This document shows positions 1-10,300 of a DNA stretch of 64,000 bases, one piece after another. Position 1 is the stretch's first letter. Each line of letters opens with the position of its first letter. The notes beneath the pieces were generated by a model. It was not told the origin of the DNA and made no database searches. It worked only from the letters and a program-made list of their open reading frames with translations. The stretch is from an uncultured Microbulbifer sp. Its GTDB lineage: Bacteria; Pseudomonadota; Gammaproteobacteria; Pseudomonadales; Cellvibrionaceae. Location: contig NZ_CAJXKH010000001.1 of assembly GCF_913055755.1 (NCBI RefSeq), forward strand, positions 1-64,000. The letters run 5' to 3'. A program made the position numbers and the translations under genes.

Positions 1-1192
1 AGTCCATCCCGCGGGTGGCCATGTTCATCGCCGCCAGCCGCCAGGTGGTGGGGTTGGATTCCTGACCGTAAATAGAGATATCACCGATGCGGCCGCCGTG
101 GGATTCGATAAACTTTTCCGAGGATACGAAGAAGCCACCGGAGCCCATAGCCGGGTCGTATACGCGCCCCTGGTAGGGCTCCAGCATTTCGACGATCAGG
201 CTGACGATGGATTTCGGCGTATAGAACTGGCCGCCCTTCTTGCCCTCGGCGCTGGCAAACTGGCCGAGGAAGTATTCGTACACATGGCCGAGCACGTCCT
301 TGGCGCGGTGTTCGGTGTCGTTGAAGCCGATGGTGGCGATCAGGTCGATCAGTTCGCCCAACCGCACCTGCTTCATGCGCTCGCGGCCGTACTCGCGGTT
401 GAGAATACCCTTGAGGCGCGGATTCTCCTTCTCGATCGCGGCCATGGCATTGTCGATGGTGCGGCCGATATCCGCCTCGCGCGCTTTGGCCTGGATACTG
501 CCCCAGCGGGCCTCTGCGGGTACCCAGAAGACGTTGGCGGCCAGGTAGTGATCGCGGTCCTCCAGTTCACCGGCGACATCCTCGTCGCTGGCGTCCTCCC
601 AGTAGAGCTCGTCTTGGGGGTCCTGGATACGGGCGGTGAGCTGGCTGCGGAATTCGTCGAAGCTGTCGGAGATGTACTTGAGGAAGATCAGCCCCAATAC
701 CACGTGTTTATACTCGGCGGCATCCATGTTGGCGCGCAGCTTGTCGGCGGCGGCCCAGAGGGTTCTTTCAATCTTGGCGAGCGTCTGCTCTTCTTTGGCT
801 TCAGCGGCTTTCTTCTTACTGCTCATTGTTCGTTTCGCTTGCTTTTGCTTTTCCGCGCCACCGGGTGTGGGCGGTGCTTGTTGTCGTTCTTTGTCGGCAC
901 CCCTGGCTGGGGCCTTGGTGATACCGAAGTACACCTGCAGCCGGTACCGCAATTCCGCCTTCTTGCCATGGCCTCCGATAGCGGCCGCCTCGCACACCGC
1001 CTTCAACTCCGGCCGGCTGAGAAAGGGCAGCAGATCGCTCACCTTGATGCTGTACTTGCGTGTCAACGTCTTGATCAACGTGGGCTCGGCAGCATTGGCG
1101 CGCCGGGGCAGCTCGAAGTGATCGACGATCTTGCGCAGGGTCTTGCGTTCCAGCAACTCCAGCAGGTCGCGCTTGTGCAGCGTCGTGGTCAT
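1..1192 (-). CDS. hsdM: Type I restriction-modification methyltransferase subunit (HsdM), partial
   Basis: The gene reads leftward and runs off the window, so only about 397 N-terminal codons are visible. HsdM makes N6-methyladenine and is the modification subunit of a type I restriction complex. From residue ~123 the sequence is a typical HsdM N-terminal helical domain ([13 protein letters not shown], then [19 protein letters not shown]). The catalytic domain starts near the cut, with the SAM-binding motif [10 protein letters not shown] around residue 347; the NPPF/NPPY motif lies beyond the edge. The start at 1192 is chosen because AAGGA lies just upstream, preceded by three in-frame stops, while the internal ATG at 826 has no ribosome-binding site. 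The 122-residue extension ([17 protein letters not shown] onward) has two short helical repeats resembling SAP-like folds; that resemblance is an inference. hsdS and hsdR would lie to the left. Confidence 0.9.
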   Translation of the reverse strand, partial: MTTTLHKRDLLELLERKTLRKIVDHFELPRRANAAEPTLIKTLTRKYSIKVSDLLPFLSRPELKAVCEAAAIGGHGKKAELRYRLQVYFGITKAPARGADKERQQAPPTPGGAEKQKQAKRTMSSKKKAAEAKEEQTLAKIERTLWAAADKLRANMDAAEYKHVVLGLIFLKYISDSFDEFRSQLTARIQDPQDELYWEDASDEDVAGELEDRDHYLAANVFWVPAEARWGSIQAKAREADIGRTIDNAMAAIEKENPRLKGILNREYGRERMKQVRLGELIDLIATIGFNDTEHRAKDVLGHVYEYFLGQFASAEGKKGGQFYTPKSIVSLIVEMLEPYQGRVYDPAMGSGGFFVSSEKFIESHGGRIGDISIYGQESNPTTWRLAAMNMATRGMD

Positions 1193-1516
1193 GGGTCTTC
1201 CTTATCACTATTGGCAGCGATACCGAGGGAACCCCGCCCAAAAAACAGACAATCGGCGCCGTGAGTGGCGTCGATATCAGCGCTTGAGATTAGCAGGTTT
1301 ACAGGTGAGGTTCATGGGGGCTGAAGTGTAGGCCAACAGCGATAGTGAAGGTGGTAAGTGGCACCGCTTTCGCCAACTGAAAACCCACGACCGGCACTGG
1401 CTCGACCAAAGCCGAAACGGCCCGCCCACCCCAGACCGATTTCAGTGATAAGACTTTTCAGAGCTGCCGAAGCACCCAGCGCTACTGGGACATGGCTAGG
1501 CCTTTCTGAGTGCCAA
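1193..1516. other. Intergenic gap between hsdM and the small secreted protein
   Basis: About 320 bases lie between the hsdM start and the end of the next minus-strand gene. Open frames here on both strands are short, have biased composition and lack ribosome-binding sites. The hsdM promoter must lie in this stretch, but I see no convincing -35/-10 pair and no hairpin with a T-run. Confidence 0.5.
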
Positions 1517-2044
1517 TCAGAGAAACTGATCTCCAGACACTCTGCGCTCCCTAGCACTTCGCGCTTTTCGTGCGACGAGGAAATTTTCCAGCATGTCGTC
1601 CATTGCTGCATTGGACCCCTGCAGTGAAAATCTTACAACGCTGAAACTTCCGTGCTCCATCGCCATGACAATTCCTATACGATTCCCTTCGCGGATAATC
1701 TGGTCGATATCATCGAAAGGCGTGATGCCATAAATACCTCCCTCCTCATCGGAGCTGAGGCATTGCATATTCATGCTGTATGCGGCGCTGTCGGTACTAA
1801 CGAGTACCGGGTAAGTTCCACCAAGCTCACAGGTCACAGGGAACATCACCTTGTACAAGCAGTTCCCGTCGCCGAAGTTACAGACCTGCGCTAGCCCCTT
1901 GCCGGTATCACTAAAAGTCATGGCGATCGTTCCACCATCGGCGTAGTCCCACGACCAATCTCCAAACTCGCGCTCCACGGCAAATCCGACAGAAGATACC
2001 GAAAGGAGAAAGGCACCCCACAGCAACAGCAGTGATTTGTTCAT
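1517..2044 (-). CDS. Small secreted protein of unknown function
   Basis: A 175-residue protein with a clear signal peptide (MNKSLLLLWGAFLLSVSSVGFA, positively charged start, hydrophobic core, cleavage near residue 22), so it is probably periplasmic or secreted. The start has a strong AGGGGAG ribosome-binding site seven bases upstream. The mature part begins REFGDWSWDY and holds four cysteines, at about residues 55, 61, 71 and 95, that could pair as disulfides. The 'FGDW' opening and beta-rich look faintly recall the invasion-associated locus B family, but this is not strong enough to name it. It stands alone, with a 260-base gap upstream and no operon partner. Confidence 0.7.
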   Translation of the reverse strand: MNKSLLLLWGAFLLSVSSVGFAVEREFGDWSWDYADGGTIAMTFSDTGKGLAQVCNFGDGNCLYKVMFPVTCELGGTYPVLVSTDSAAYSMNMQCLSSDEEGGIYGITPFDDIDQIIREGNRIGIVMAMEHGSFSVVRFSLQGSNAAMDDMLENFLVARKARSARERRVSGDQFL

Positions 2045-2304
2045 TTTTTCTACTCCCCTGCGCTCTCTTTACTCGGACAGCTGGCTGATGACGCCCTCAG
2101 CGTTATCAGCCCCCAACGTGACCGAGTTAACAAAATCGCTGTAGTTAGGTCAAGCTACGGTACAGGCTTGTGACGAAACGCCAATCGGATTACCGCAACA
2201 ATAGTAGTGATAAACCAAACCAATGCGCATGCCCGGGCCTATGCCTGGAGCGACAATTCAGCAAGGTTCCGGTGAGCTCACGGAGCTGACAGGGCGCCTA
2301 TCGT

Positions 2305-2733
2305 TTACTCTACAGAGGCAGAAAATACGTCCCCGCCGAGCTCTTCCCTGACGTCAGCTGGGCTGCGCAGCTGCGGTATATCAGCAGCTTCTAAAATCGC
2401 TGCCATCACTTTCAAGCCCTTCCGGCTCAGCATCACCGGCTTCCGGCGCCGATCGTTTGGGTCAACTCGCAGTTCAATTAGGCCGAGCCCGCCTCTGCCA
2501 CCCCTACCGTAGTCTCCAAGGCTGGCCAGGGCTCTACTAACCCCTGAGGTGGAAAGTTGGAGAGCCCCCGAGATCTCACGACTATCGGCGGGGTCGTCCT
2601 GCGCATCCCGTAGCGCGACAAAAAGAAGCACCTTAATCTGGTGCAGAGTAATGTCACTGTGGCCCGTTTCTTTGCCAACGGTTGTCATCAGTTGCAGCAG
2701 CTTTTTAAGCGATCTGGTATCACTGGCGATCAT
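2305..2733 (-). CDS. MarR-family winged-helix transcriptional regulator
   Basis: A 142-residue protein with a winged helix-turn-helix in the MarR arrangement. The recognition region is SREISGALQLSTSGVSRALA (about residues 51-70), followed by a wing with IELRVDPNDRRRKPV and then LSRKGLKVMAAIL, the usual MarR wing (D-x-R-R) and dimerisation helix. Such proteins bind palindromic operators as dimers and usually repress nearby or divergent genes; the ligand cannot be told from sequence. A very strong ribosome-binding site (GGGGGAGGA) precedes the ATG. The C-terminal helix is short for the family. No adjacent gene looks like an obvious target, and the gaps on both sides exceed 200 bases. Confidence 0.82.
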   Translation of the reverse strand: MIASDTRSLKKLLQLMTTVGKETGHSDITLHQIKVLLFVALRDAQDDPADSREISGALQLSTSGVSRALASLGDYGRGGRGGLGLIELRVDPNDRRRKPVMLSRKGLKVMAAILEAADIPQLRSPADVREELGGDVFSASVE

Positions 2734-2938
2734 TCGGTCCTCCCCCCGCCAACTTCCCAGCGGAATATTGAGGCACCTATTACAACGGCGTCAATAATCC
2801 CATGTTGACCAATCATGCACACCGGTACCTGCCACTACCAAACCCAAGTGGGGGAATGACTTCCCTGCGCTCACCGGTAATAAGTAAGGAACTCTGCTAG
2901 GTTGTGCAGCTGGGGTATATCTGGGGGCAACACGCTAC

Positions 2939-3733
2939 TCACTCCGACAAATATCCGGCACGCACTATTTCACCCAACTGCGCCCGCGGCACCATCAACT
3001 CCACCTCCCCCATGGAATAGGGCGCGATGGTGTAAACGCCGTAGAGCAGTTTCAGCCCTTCGCCGGTCAGGCGGAAATCCTCGCTGTGGGCAAACGGCCA
3101 GTTCTCGCGGAAGTCGTCGCCCAGTTTCTGCGATTCCAGCCAGTTGCGGTGTGCCTCTTCCGCGAGCTTCCAGAATGCCTGTTCCTGCCCGGGCTGGATT
3201 AAATCCGCGAGGGTCACTGCCTTGTCCGCGGCCAGGTCCCAGTTGAGCCAGTGGGTGGCGGGGATACCGTGGGCGCCACCGCTGTACATATAGCTGCTGA
3301 TGGTCACGGTGAGCAGGTTGCCGTGCCGGGCGAGCTTCTTGGCGTCGCCGCTCAGTTGCCAGCGCGCGGCGGAGATTCCCGCCACTTCGCCGGCCTGCTG
3401 GATGAAGGCATCCGCCACCTGCTCCAGGCTTGTAGCACCAGAGGCGGGCGCTGCTTCACCGTTGCCCTGCAGCTGCATTAGTAACTGCTCACTTACCGCC
3501 GCATTCAGCGCCGGCCGGCCGGCAAATACTTCGCGGGTGATCGATACCGAGGTGCAGTCCTCAGCCTGCTGGCAGTCCGGTGCCAGTCGCTCGAATGTCT
3601 GTACTTCGGACTCCAGCGGTGCCTGCTTCGATGCTGACGGCCTATCACAGGCAGCCAGGGTCAACAGCAGTACTGACAGCGCGGCCAGATTGGCGGCAAA
3701 GCGAAGCTTTCCGGCGGTGTTCATGATCCACAT
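2939..3733 (-). CDS. Lipoprotein with DUF3298/RsiV-like domain
   Basis: A 264-residue predicted lipoprotein. The start at 3733 (MWIMNTAGK) is preferred to longer frames because AGGA lies six bases upstream and a signal peptide with lipobox LTLAAC follows at once. The mature protein has a DUF4163-like part (residues ~50-130) and a C-terminal DUF3298-like part with the family hallmark Y-x-GGAH (SSYMYSGGAHG), then HWLNWDLAADKAVTLADLI. The fold is shared with RsiV-type lysozyme-binding anti-sigma factors, but no membrane-spanning or sigma-binding part is present, so this is probably a free periplasmic or outer-membrane lipoprotein of unknown role. It is divergent from the helicase gene at 3905. 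Confidence 0.8.
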   Translation of the reverse strand: MWIMNTAGKLRFAANLAALSVLLLTLAACDRPSASKQAPLESEVQTFERLAPDCQQAEDCTSVSITREVFAGRPALNAAVSEQLLMQLQGNGEAAPASGATSLEQVADAFIQQAGEVAGISAARWQLSGDAKKLARHGNLLTVTISSYMYSGGAHGIPATHWLNWDLAADKAVTLADLIQPGQEQAFWKLAEEAHRNWLESQKLGDDFRENWPFAHSEDFRLTGEGLKLLYGVYTIAPYSMGEVELMVPRAQLGEIVRAGYLSE

Positions 3734-3904
3734 ATACAGTCCTGAATTCTGTTTTCCTGATTGACGCAGAATACCCCTGCAAGCCTCCACTGGCGAACCC
3801 TCATCGAAGCATTGTGCGCCAGCTCTCGATAACCCCCGTAGCGTGCTAAAGTGCAGGGTTTGACTGCCACACAACGCCAGCACAAACGTCGTTACGGAGC
3901 CAAC

Positions 3905-6900
3905 TTGGTCACCTTTACCCTCAACAGCGTCCACAAGATGGTCGACGACCGCACCTTCGAGCGCGGTGCGGATTATTTCGCCCGCGGGCGCGTGCTGGAG
4001 GTGGATTACGACGCGGAAGCGGATTGTTACCACGGCAGGGTCAAGGGCTCCGGGCGCTACGTTTACTGGGTCGAACTGGATCTGGACCGCGGCAGACTGG
4101 TGGGCCTCTGCTCCTGCCCGGTGGGGCTCAACTGCAAACACGCGGTGGCGACGGCGCTGGAGCTGCTCAATGAAGCAGAGCACCCGGACAGACCACCAGC
4201 AATAAGCACGGGCCCGGCTTCGCCCGCATCATCAGACTGGCAGCGCTGGCTGGACGAACTGCCCCCGGCGCCGCGCACCGATCCGATGCCAATGGAGTAC
4301 GGGCGCCACTACCTGCTCTACTTGCTGCAGCAGGATTCGCAGCAGCGCCCACAACTGGTCACCAAAAAGGCCTACCTGAAAAAAGACGGCAGCTGGAGCC
4401 AGCTGCGGCCCTTTTCCCTGGACATGGTCAATCTGGGCTGGAACAGGCCCAGCCATATACGGGATGAAGACGTCACCATCCTGCAGCTTTTACCGCGCAC
4501 CAACGTACAGGGCCGCCTGGAGCTGGTGGGGGAGCAGGGCCACCGCGCCCTCAACCTGCTGCTCACCAGCGGACGCTTTTATTTTGACGAAGCCAACCTT
4601 ACCCGCGGTCTGGCAAAAAACCTGTCGTGGCAGTGGCAGCAGTCCGCGGACGGCAAGCAACAGCTGGTGGCGGAGCTTGAAGACATGGAATCCACACAGC
4701 AGTGGCTGCTGATCCCGGTAACCCCACCCTGCTATCTGGATATGGAAAATGCCTGCATCGGCGAGATCATCACCGAGCTGCCCGCCGCGCGGCTACAGCA
4801 CCTGCTGCGCATGCCGCCGGTCAGCGATGAGGCCCTGGGATTGATGTCGGTTCAGTTGCGGCAACAGATTCCGCAATCCCAGCTGCCGCTTCCGGTGGAG
4901 CCCAAACTGGAAAATGTCAGCGAGTTTACTCCGCACATTACCCTGGTCGGCTGCGAGCTGGAACACTACCGCCTGCCCGCACTGAAACTGCATTTCGACT
5001 ACGCCGGGTTTGCACTCGCGCCACCCTACAGCCACGACTTTGAGGGACCGCAGCTGACCCGTGAGCGCGACGGCACCTATTACCAGATCCGTCGCGATAT
5101 CGAAGCGGAGCACCACTGCTGCGAACAGATCCATCAACTGGACATGTACCTGATTGCGGACGACCTGGGTGGGCAGCAGGAGGTGTGGTTGCTGGATTCC
5201 GCAAGCCCGCAGGACATCCCCCAGCGCTGGCGCCAACTGGTAGAGCATGCCCTGCCCGGGCTGGCGCAGCAGGGCTGGGTGATCGATAGCGACCCCAGCT
5301 ACCAATTCGCATCCCGGCAGGCGAATTTCTCCATCGAGCTTGTCGACCGCGATCACAACTGGTTCGAATTCGGCCTCGACCTGCACCTGAGTGATGGCCG
5401 CCAGTTACCCTTTATGGAACTGATCGAACACTGGCTAGTACAGGATGCGCCGGAGGAAATGACCATCAGCGTCGCCGGTGACTGGGTCAACGTGGATACA
5501 CGACCGCTGCAAAATATCCGCGGGCTGTTGCTGGACCTGCTCAGGGAGAAAAAACTCGACGACCGGGTACGCCTGCCCGCATTCCAGGCGGCACAGTTTG
5601 CCGGCCTCGCCGATCTCGACCAGCGCAAGGCGCCCGCCACCCGCAAACTGCTCAACCGGCTGAAGGATTTTTCCGGCCTGGAAAACATCCCCGCCCCCAA
5701 AAATCTCAACGCGACCCTGCGCACCTATCAACAGGAAGGACTGAACTGGCTGGTATTCCTGCAGCGCTATGGCTTCGGCGGAATTCTCGCGGACGATATG
5801 GGCCTCGGCAAAACCCTGCAGACGCTGGCGCTGATCCAGCACATGAAAGAAAGCGGCACACTGAAAAAGCCCGCTCTGATCGTCGCCCCCACCAGCCTTA
5901 CCGGCAACTGGCTACACGAAGCGGCGCAATTTGTCCCGCTGCTGAAAGCCACCCTGATCCACGGCGCCGACCGGCACGCCGCGTTCAGGCAAATTGCCAA
6001 AAGCGACCTGGTGATCACCACCTACCCGCTGCTGGTACGGGACAAGGCCCGCTATGACAAACGCAAGTTCAGCCTGATGGTGCTGGACGAGGCCCAGGCA
6101 ATCAAAAACCCCACCACCAAAGTGGCCGAGTGTGTGCGCGGTATCAAAAGCGACACCCGCCTTTGTCTTTCCGGTACACCGCTGGAAAATCACTTGGGGG
6201 AACTCTGGTCACTGATGGACTTCGCGCTGCCGGGACTGCTGGGGGGACGCAAGAGTTTCAACGAAGCTTATCGCACGCCCATCGAAGGCCGCGGCGATGC
6301 AGACCGGCAGCACGAGCTGGCGCGCAAGGTGCGCCCGTTCATGTTGCGGCGCACCAAGGCCGAAGTCGCCACCGAACTGCCACCGAAAACCGAAACCATC
6401 CAGTATGTGGAACTCGGCAGCAAACAGCGCGCACTGTACGAAAGCGTGCGCATCAGTATGGAGAAACGCATCCGCGAGCTGGTGGCCCGTCAGGGCATGG
6501 CGAAAAGCCATATCGAATTTCTCGACGCCCTGCTGAAACTGCGCCAGAGCTGCATCGACCCGCGCCTGGTAAAACTGGACAAGGCAGCGGGCATCCAGGA
6601 AAGCGCCAAACTGGAATGGCTGGCGGAAAGCCTGCCGCAGCTACTCGAAGAGGGCCGCAGTATTCTGGTTTTCTCCCAGTTCACCGAGGTATTGAAACTG
6701 GTGGAGCAACAGCTGCAGGCGCAGAAAATCGACTACACCAAACTCACTGGCCAGACCCGTAAACGGCAGCAGGCCATCGACCGCTTCCAGAACGGCGAGG
6801 TGCGGGTATTCCTGATCAGCCTCAAGGCGGGCGGCGCCGGCCTCAACCTGACCGCGGCGGATGTGGTGATCCATATGGATCCCTGGTGGAATCCCGCGGT

Positions 6901-7108
6901 GGAGAACCAGGCCACCGACCGCGCCCACCGCATCGGCCAGGACAAGCCGGTGTTTGTGTACAAGCTGGTGGCGGCGGACACCCTGGAGGAGCGCATTCAC
7001 CAGATGCAACAGGAAAAGCAGGCACTGGCGGATGCGCTGTTTGATGCCACCAAGGGCAGCAACCTGCCCCGCAATAAAGAGGACCTGCTGGCCCTGCTGG
7101 GGGAATAG
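3905..7108 (+). CDS. SWIM zinc-finger SNF2-family ATP-dependent helicase
   Basis: A protein of about 1067 residues, or 1085 if the upstream GTG at 3851 is used. I prefer the TTG at 3905, which has GGAG five bases upstream, while the GTG has no ribosome-binding site. Residues ~70-85 form a SWIM zinc finger (CSCPVGLNCKH). A long middle region has no recognised motif. The C-terminal half is a complete SNF2 motor: Walker A ADDMGLGKTLQ near residue 630, LDEAQAIKN as motif II, SGTPLENHLGELWSL, and motifs V-VI ending QATDRAHRIGQ. Proteins of this build are DNA or nucleoprotein translocases related to RapA/HepA; the bacterial role is poorly known. It appears to be a single-gene unit. Confidence 0.92.
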   Translation: MVTFTLNSVHKMVDDRTFERGADYFARGRVLEVDYDAEADCYHGRVKGSGRYVYWVELDLDRGRLVGLCSCPVGLNCKHAVATALELLNEAEHPDRPPAISTGPASPASSDWQRWLDELPPAPRTDPMPMEYGRHYLLYLLQQDSQQRPQLVTKKAYLKKDGSWSQLRPFSLDMVNLGWNRPSHIRDEDVTILQLLPRTNVQGRLELVGEQGHRALNLLLTSGRFYFDEANLTRGLAKNLSWQWQQSADGKQQLVAELEDMESTQQWLLIPVTPPCYLDMENACIGEIITELPAARLQHLLRMPPVSDEALGLMSVQLRQQIPQSQLPLPVEPKLENVSEFTPHITLVGCELEHYRLPALKLHFDYAGFALAPPYSHDFEGPQLTRERDGTYYQIRRDIEAEHHCCEQIHQLDMYLIADDLGGQQEVWLLDSASPQDIPQRWRQLVEHALPGLAQQGWVIDSDPSYQFASRQANFSIELVDRDHNWFEFGLDLHLSDGRQLPFMELIEHWLVQDAPEEMTISVAGDWVNVDTRPLQNIRGLLLDLLREKKLDDRVRLPAFQAAQFAGLADLDQRKAPATRKLLNRLKDFSGLENIPAPKNLNATLRTYQQEGLNWLVFLQRYGFGGILADDMGLGKTLQTLALIQHMKESGTLKKPALIVAPTSLTGNWLHEAAQFVPLLKATLIHGADRHAAFRQIAKSDLVITTYPLLVRDKARYDKRKFSLMVLDEAQAIKNPTTKVAECVRGIKSDTRLCLSGTPLENHLGELWSLMDFALPGLLGGRKSFNEAYRTPIEGRGDADRQHELARKVRPFMLRRTKAEVATELPPKTETIQYVELGSKQRALYESVRISMEKRIRELVARQGMAKSHIEFLDALLKLRQSCIDPRLVKLDKAAGIQESAKLEWLAESLPQLLEEGRSILVFSQFTEVLKLVEQQLQAQKIDYTKLTGQTRKRQQAIDRFQNGEVRVFLISLKAGGAGLNLTAADVVIHMDPWWNPAVENQATDRAHRIGQDKPVFVYKLVAADTLEERIHQMQQEKQALADALFDATKGSNLPRNKEDLLALLGE

Positions 7109-7330
7109 CCGATGGGGTTCATATCTTTGCCCGGAACCGGCGCCATCCTCGCCCAAAAACTGAAGTCATTAGCGGTGACCGCCATCGAAGCCCTGTGCGC
7201 GTTACCCGTCCTAAACTGGAATGCTCGCGCATATCTGAATCAGCGGATCACGCGCCCATAAATACGGTACTGGATTCTGTTACGTCTACTCTTCCTGCTT
7301 TTCGGGTTCAGCTGTCTTTGTTCCCGGCCC

Positions 7331-10300
7331 GTGCTTGCCGAAACGGAAGCGTACTATCCGCTCGCGCAACGCATCAGCAGCGATACCGGCCTGTCCCAGA
7401 ATGTCGTCCTGGATCTGGTGGAAGATCAGTACGGCCGCGTGTGGGTGGGCACACAGGACGGCCTCAATCTTCTCAATAACAATGAGTATCTGGTATTCAG
7501 AAGTGACCAGCGCGAGCGCTACATATCGGGCACGGTGATCTTTGATCTGGAAGTTGGCGGGGAAAATTCACTCTGGGTGGCGAGCGATGCCGGCATCGAT
7601 CATATCAATACCACCACATTGAAAACCCGCCATCTCACTCTGCCACAGGCCTCCAGAATGGTCAGTCGCCTGCTGCAGACGGATGACCGCAACCTGTATT
7701 ACCTTTCCGATGGTATGCTTTATCGCTACGACTTGAAGCGTGAACAGGCGCAACAGGTTCCTTTACCCACAGGTTACGGCCGCCTCGATTTCTTCCGCCC
7801 GGTCTCCCCGGATCACCTGCTACTAAAAGGCGACAAGCTTGGCGTCCTGAATTTGCGCAATGATCGGGTGCAACCGTTTGTGCCCGATATTCCGCAGGGA
7901 GAAGTCAAGTCGGCCGTAGCCGCCGGCAAGCACATCTGGTTCAGTCTCCGCGACCAGGGCGTTTTCCGCTGCCAACTGGATGGCTCAGCATGCGCGGAAT
8001 TCTCGCTGCACCGGGGCAATTTCCCGAGCAACAATATCGCCCAGCTGAAAAAGCAGGGAAGCACGCTTTACTTTGCCACAGACCGGGGTATCGGCCGCCT
8101 CAACATCGATCATGATACGCTGCGCTGGATTTATCCCCACAGCAAAAACCGCGCTTATCAGGCGTCACACATTGCCCGCAACCTTCTGGTCAGCCGTTTC
8201 GGAGATATTTTCGTGGGTACCTTCAATGGGCTGTACCGGATACCCGCGGAGTACACAAAAATTCAGGCGCTGAACACCGACAGCGACACTTTCCCCGATT
8301 CCCTGATCGACCTGACGACAGTGGAACTTGGCGGAAAGGAGTGGCTGGCCATCGCGGAAGCGGAGCAGGTGAGTCTGTGGCAGCTGGTTAGCGGCAGGCT
8401 CAGAGCGGGTCCGCATTTCTATTATCCGCCAGGCTTCGAGGCAACACACATCCTGACCGATGGGAAAAGCCTGTACTTGTCTTCATTGACATCGGGAAGC
8501 TATCTGCTGGAGCCGGACAGCGGCCGCTACACACCACTGCAGCAGCGTTTTTCAGGGCTTAGCAACGACGAAATTTCCAACCTCGATTCACCCCAGGCGG
8601 ATATCCGTATATTCCACTCCGACCGGGGAATGCAGGTATTCCGGCAGCGTGATGGCCGGTGGCAATTGCATTGGCAACAGGCATTTCCTGCGGGCAGCGC
8701 CGCTGCGCGGTTTCGCGATGGGCGACTGTACGTGGCCAGCTATCACAATGGCCTGCGCTCCGCGTCCATAGAAAAGGATTGGCGCAAACCGGCAACATGG
8801 TTACAGCATCGGGGACTGGGCATTGCTATCAACCTGTTCTCGACCGACGAACAGCTCTACGTACTGACTGCCAACCGCGGCCTGTTCCAGATCGAGACCG
8901 CAGCCGCCAGTTCACAGCCACGCATCACACGGGTACCGGTCAGTGACTCACTGTCGTCGCAGACACTGGTGTGCGCCCTGCAGGATGATCGCGGAAGGCT
9001 GTTAATCGCGACCCACAAAGGACTGAATATTCTCGACCGGCAGCGCCGGATACAGGCTATCCTGACCGGTCAGCAGGGGGTACACGAGCAGGAATTTGCA
9101 CAGTTCCGCTGCGGAAAAATGGACGGCATTCCCTTTTTCGGCGGTGACGCCGGCCTCACCCTGCTGCACGATACCAGTATCCGCAGTACCCAGCCGGGCA
9201 AAGCCACCTGGAGCTATCTGGAAACAGAAGAGACCACACAACGCATCAACGCCGACCAGCCGTTGCGACTCACCTCACCCGGGCTATTGCGTCTGCACTT
9301 TATTGCGGTGCCGTCGCAGCTGCCGCAACAGGCAGTATATCGATACCGCATTCTGCCGTTGTCCGACAGTTGGAGCGAATTGAAATCCTCATTCGTGACT
9401 CTGACCAACCTGCGCCCAGGGAACTATCAGGTGGAATTGCAGGTGTGGAATTACGCCGCGCAGTCGGCACCATTGAGTCGAATCTCGCTCGATATCAAAC
9501 CAACGTTCTGGGAATCCCCTCTCGCCATTGCCGGCTATATTCTTGCGGCACTGTCCGTGATTGCACTGATTGTCGCGAATAAACTGCGGGCTGATCGCGC
9601 GCGTCTGGAGCTGGCAGTGGAGCGCAGCCAACGCCAAGAAAATTACGCCCGCCAGTTGGAGAAGGAAGTGCAGGCGCGCACCGAGGAGCTGGAACAGAAA
9701 AAGGAGGAGGCGCAGAATGCTAACCGCGCCAAGACCCGGTTTATCGCCGCAGCCAGCCATGACCTCAAGCATCCGATTAACCTCATCAAATTCCAGGTGC
9801 AGCAGGAACCAGCCAACCCCCTTCGACACCGTATCGAAAGCAGCTTGTCATTCCTGGAAAAACTGGTGGACTCGGTGGTAGAACTCGCACGCCTGGATGC
9901 GCGGGTGATCAAACCGAATATTGCCCCACTGGACCTCAACGCTTTCCTGCAACAATTGCGCGACGAACTCGGGGACTTTGCCCAGCACCAGGGAGTGACG
10001 CTGGAGCTCCGGGCCGCAGCTGATTTATGGGTAGCCAGCGACGAGCTGCTATTGCGACGGGTTCTCGGCAATGTGCTGGACAATGCGATCAAGATCAGCG
10101 CGCCCAACACCAGTGTCACAATTTCGGCCATTCGCGAAGGACCGCGGGTTGTCGTTTCCGTAAGCGATCAGGGACCGGGCATAACCGATGCCATGCGCGA
10201 AACCCTGTTTACGCCGTTCAAACGCTGGACCCAGCGCTACCAGGGTTCCGGGCTTGGGCTCTCGGTGGTAAAAGGGATGTCCGACCTGCTCGGTATGGAC

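Noticed and set aside
98..1264. Plus-strand frame of 388 codons
   Set aside because: It lies antisense to hsdM, whose translation shows clear family motifs, and has no domain or ribosome-binding site.
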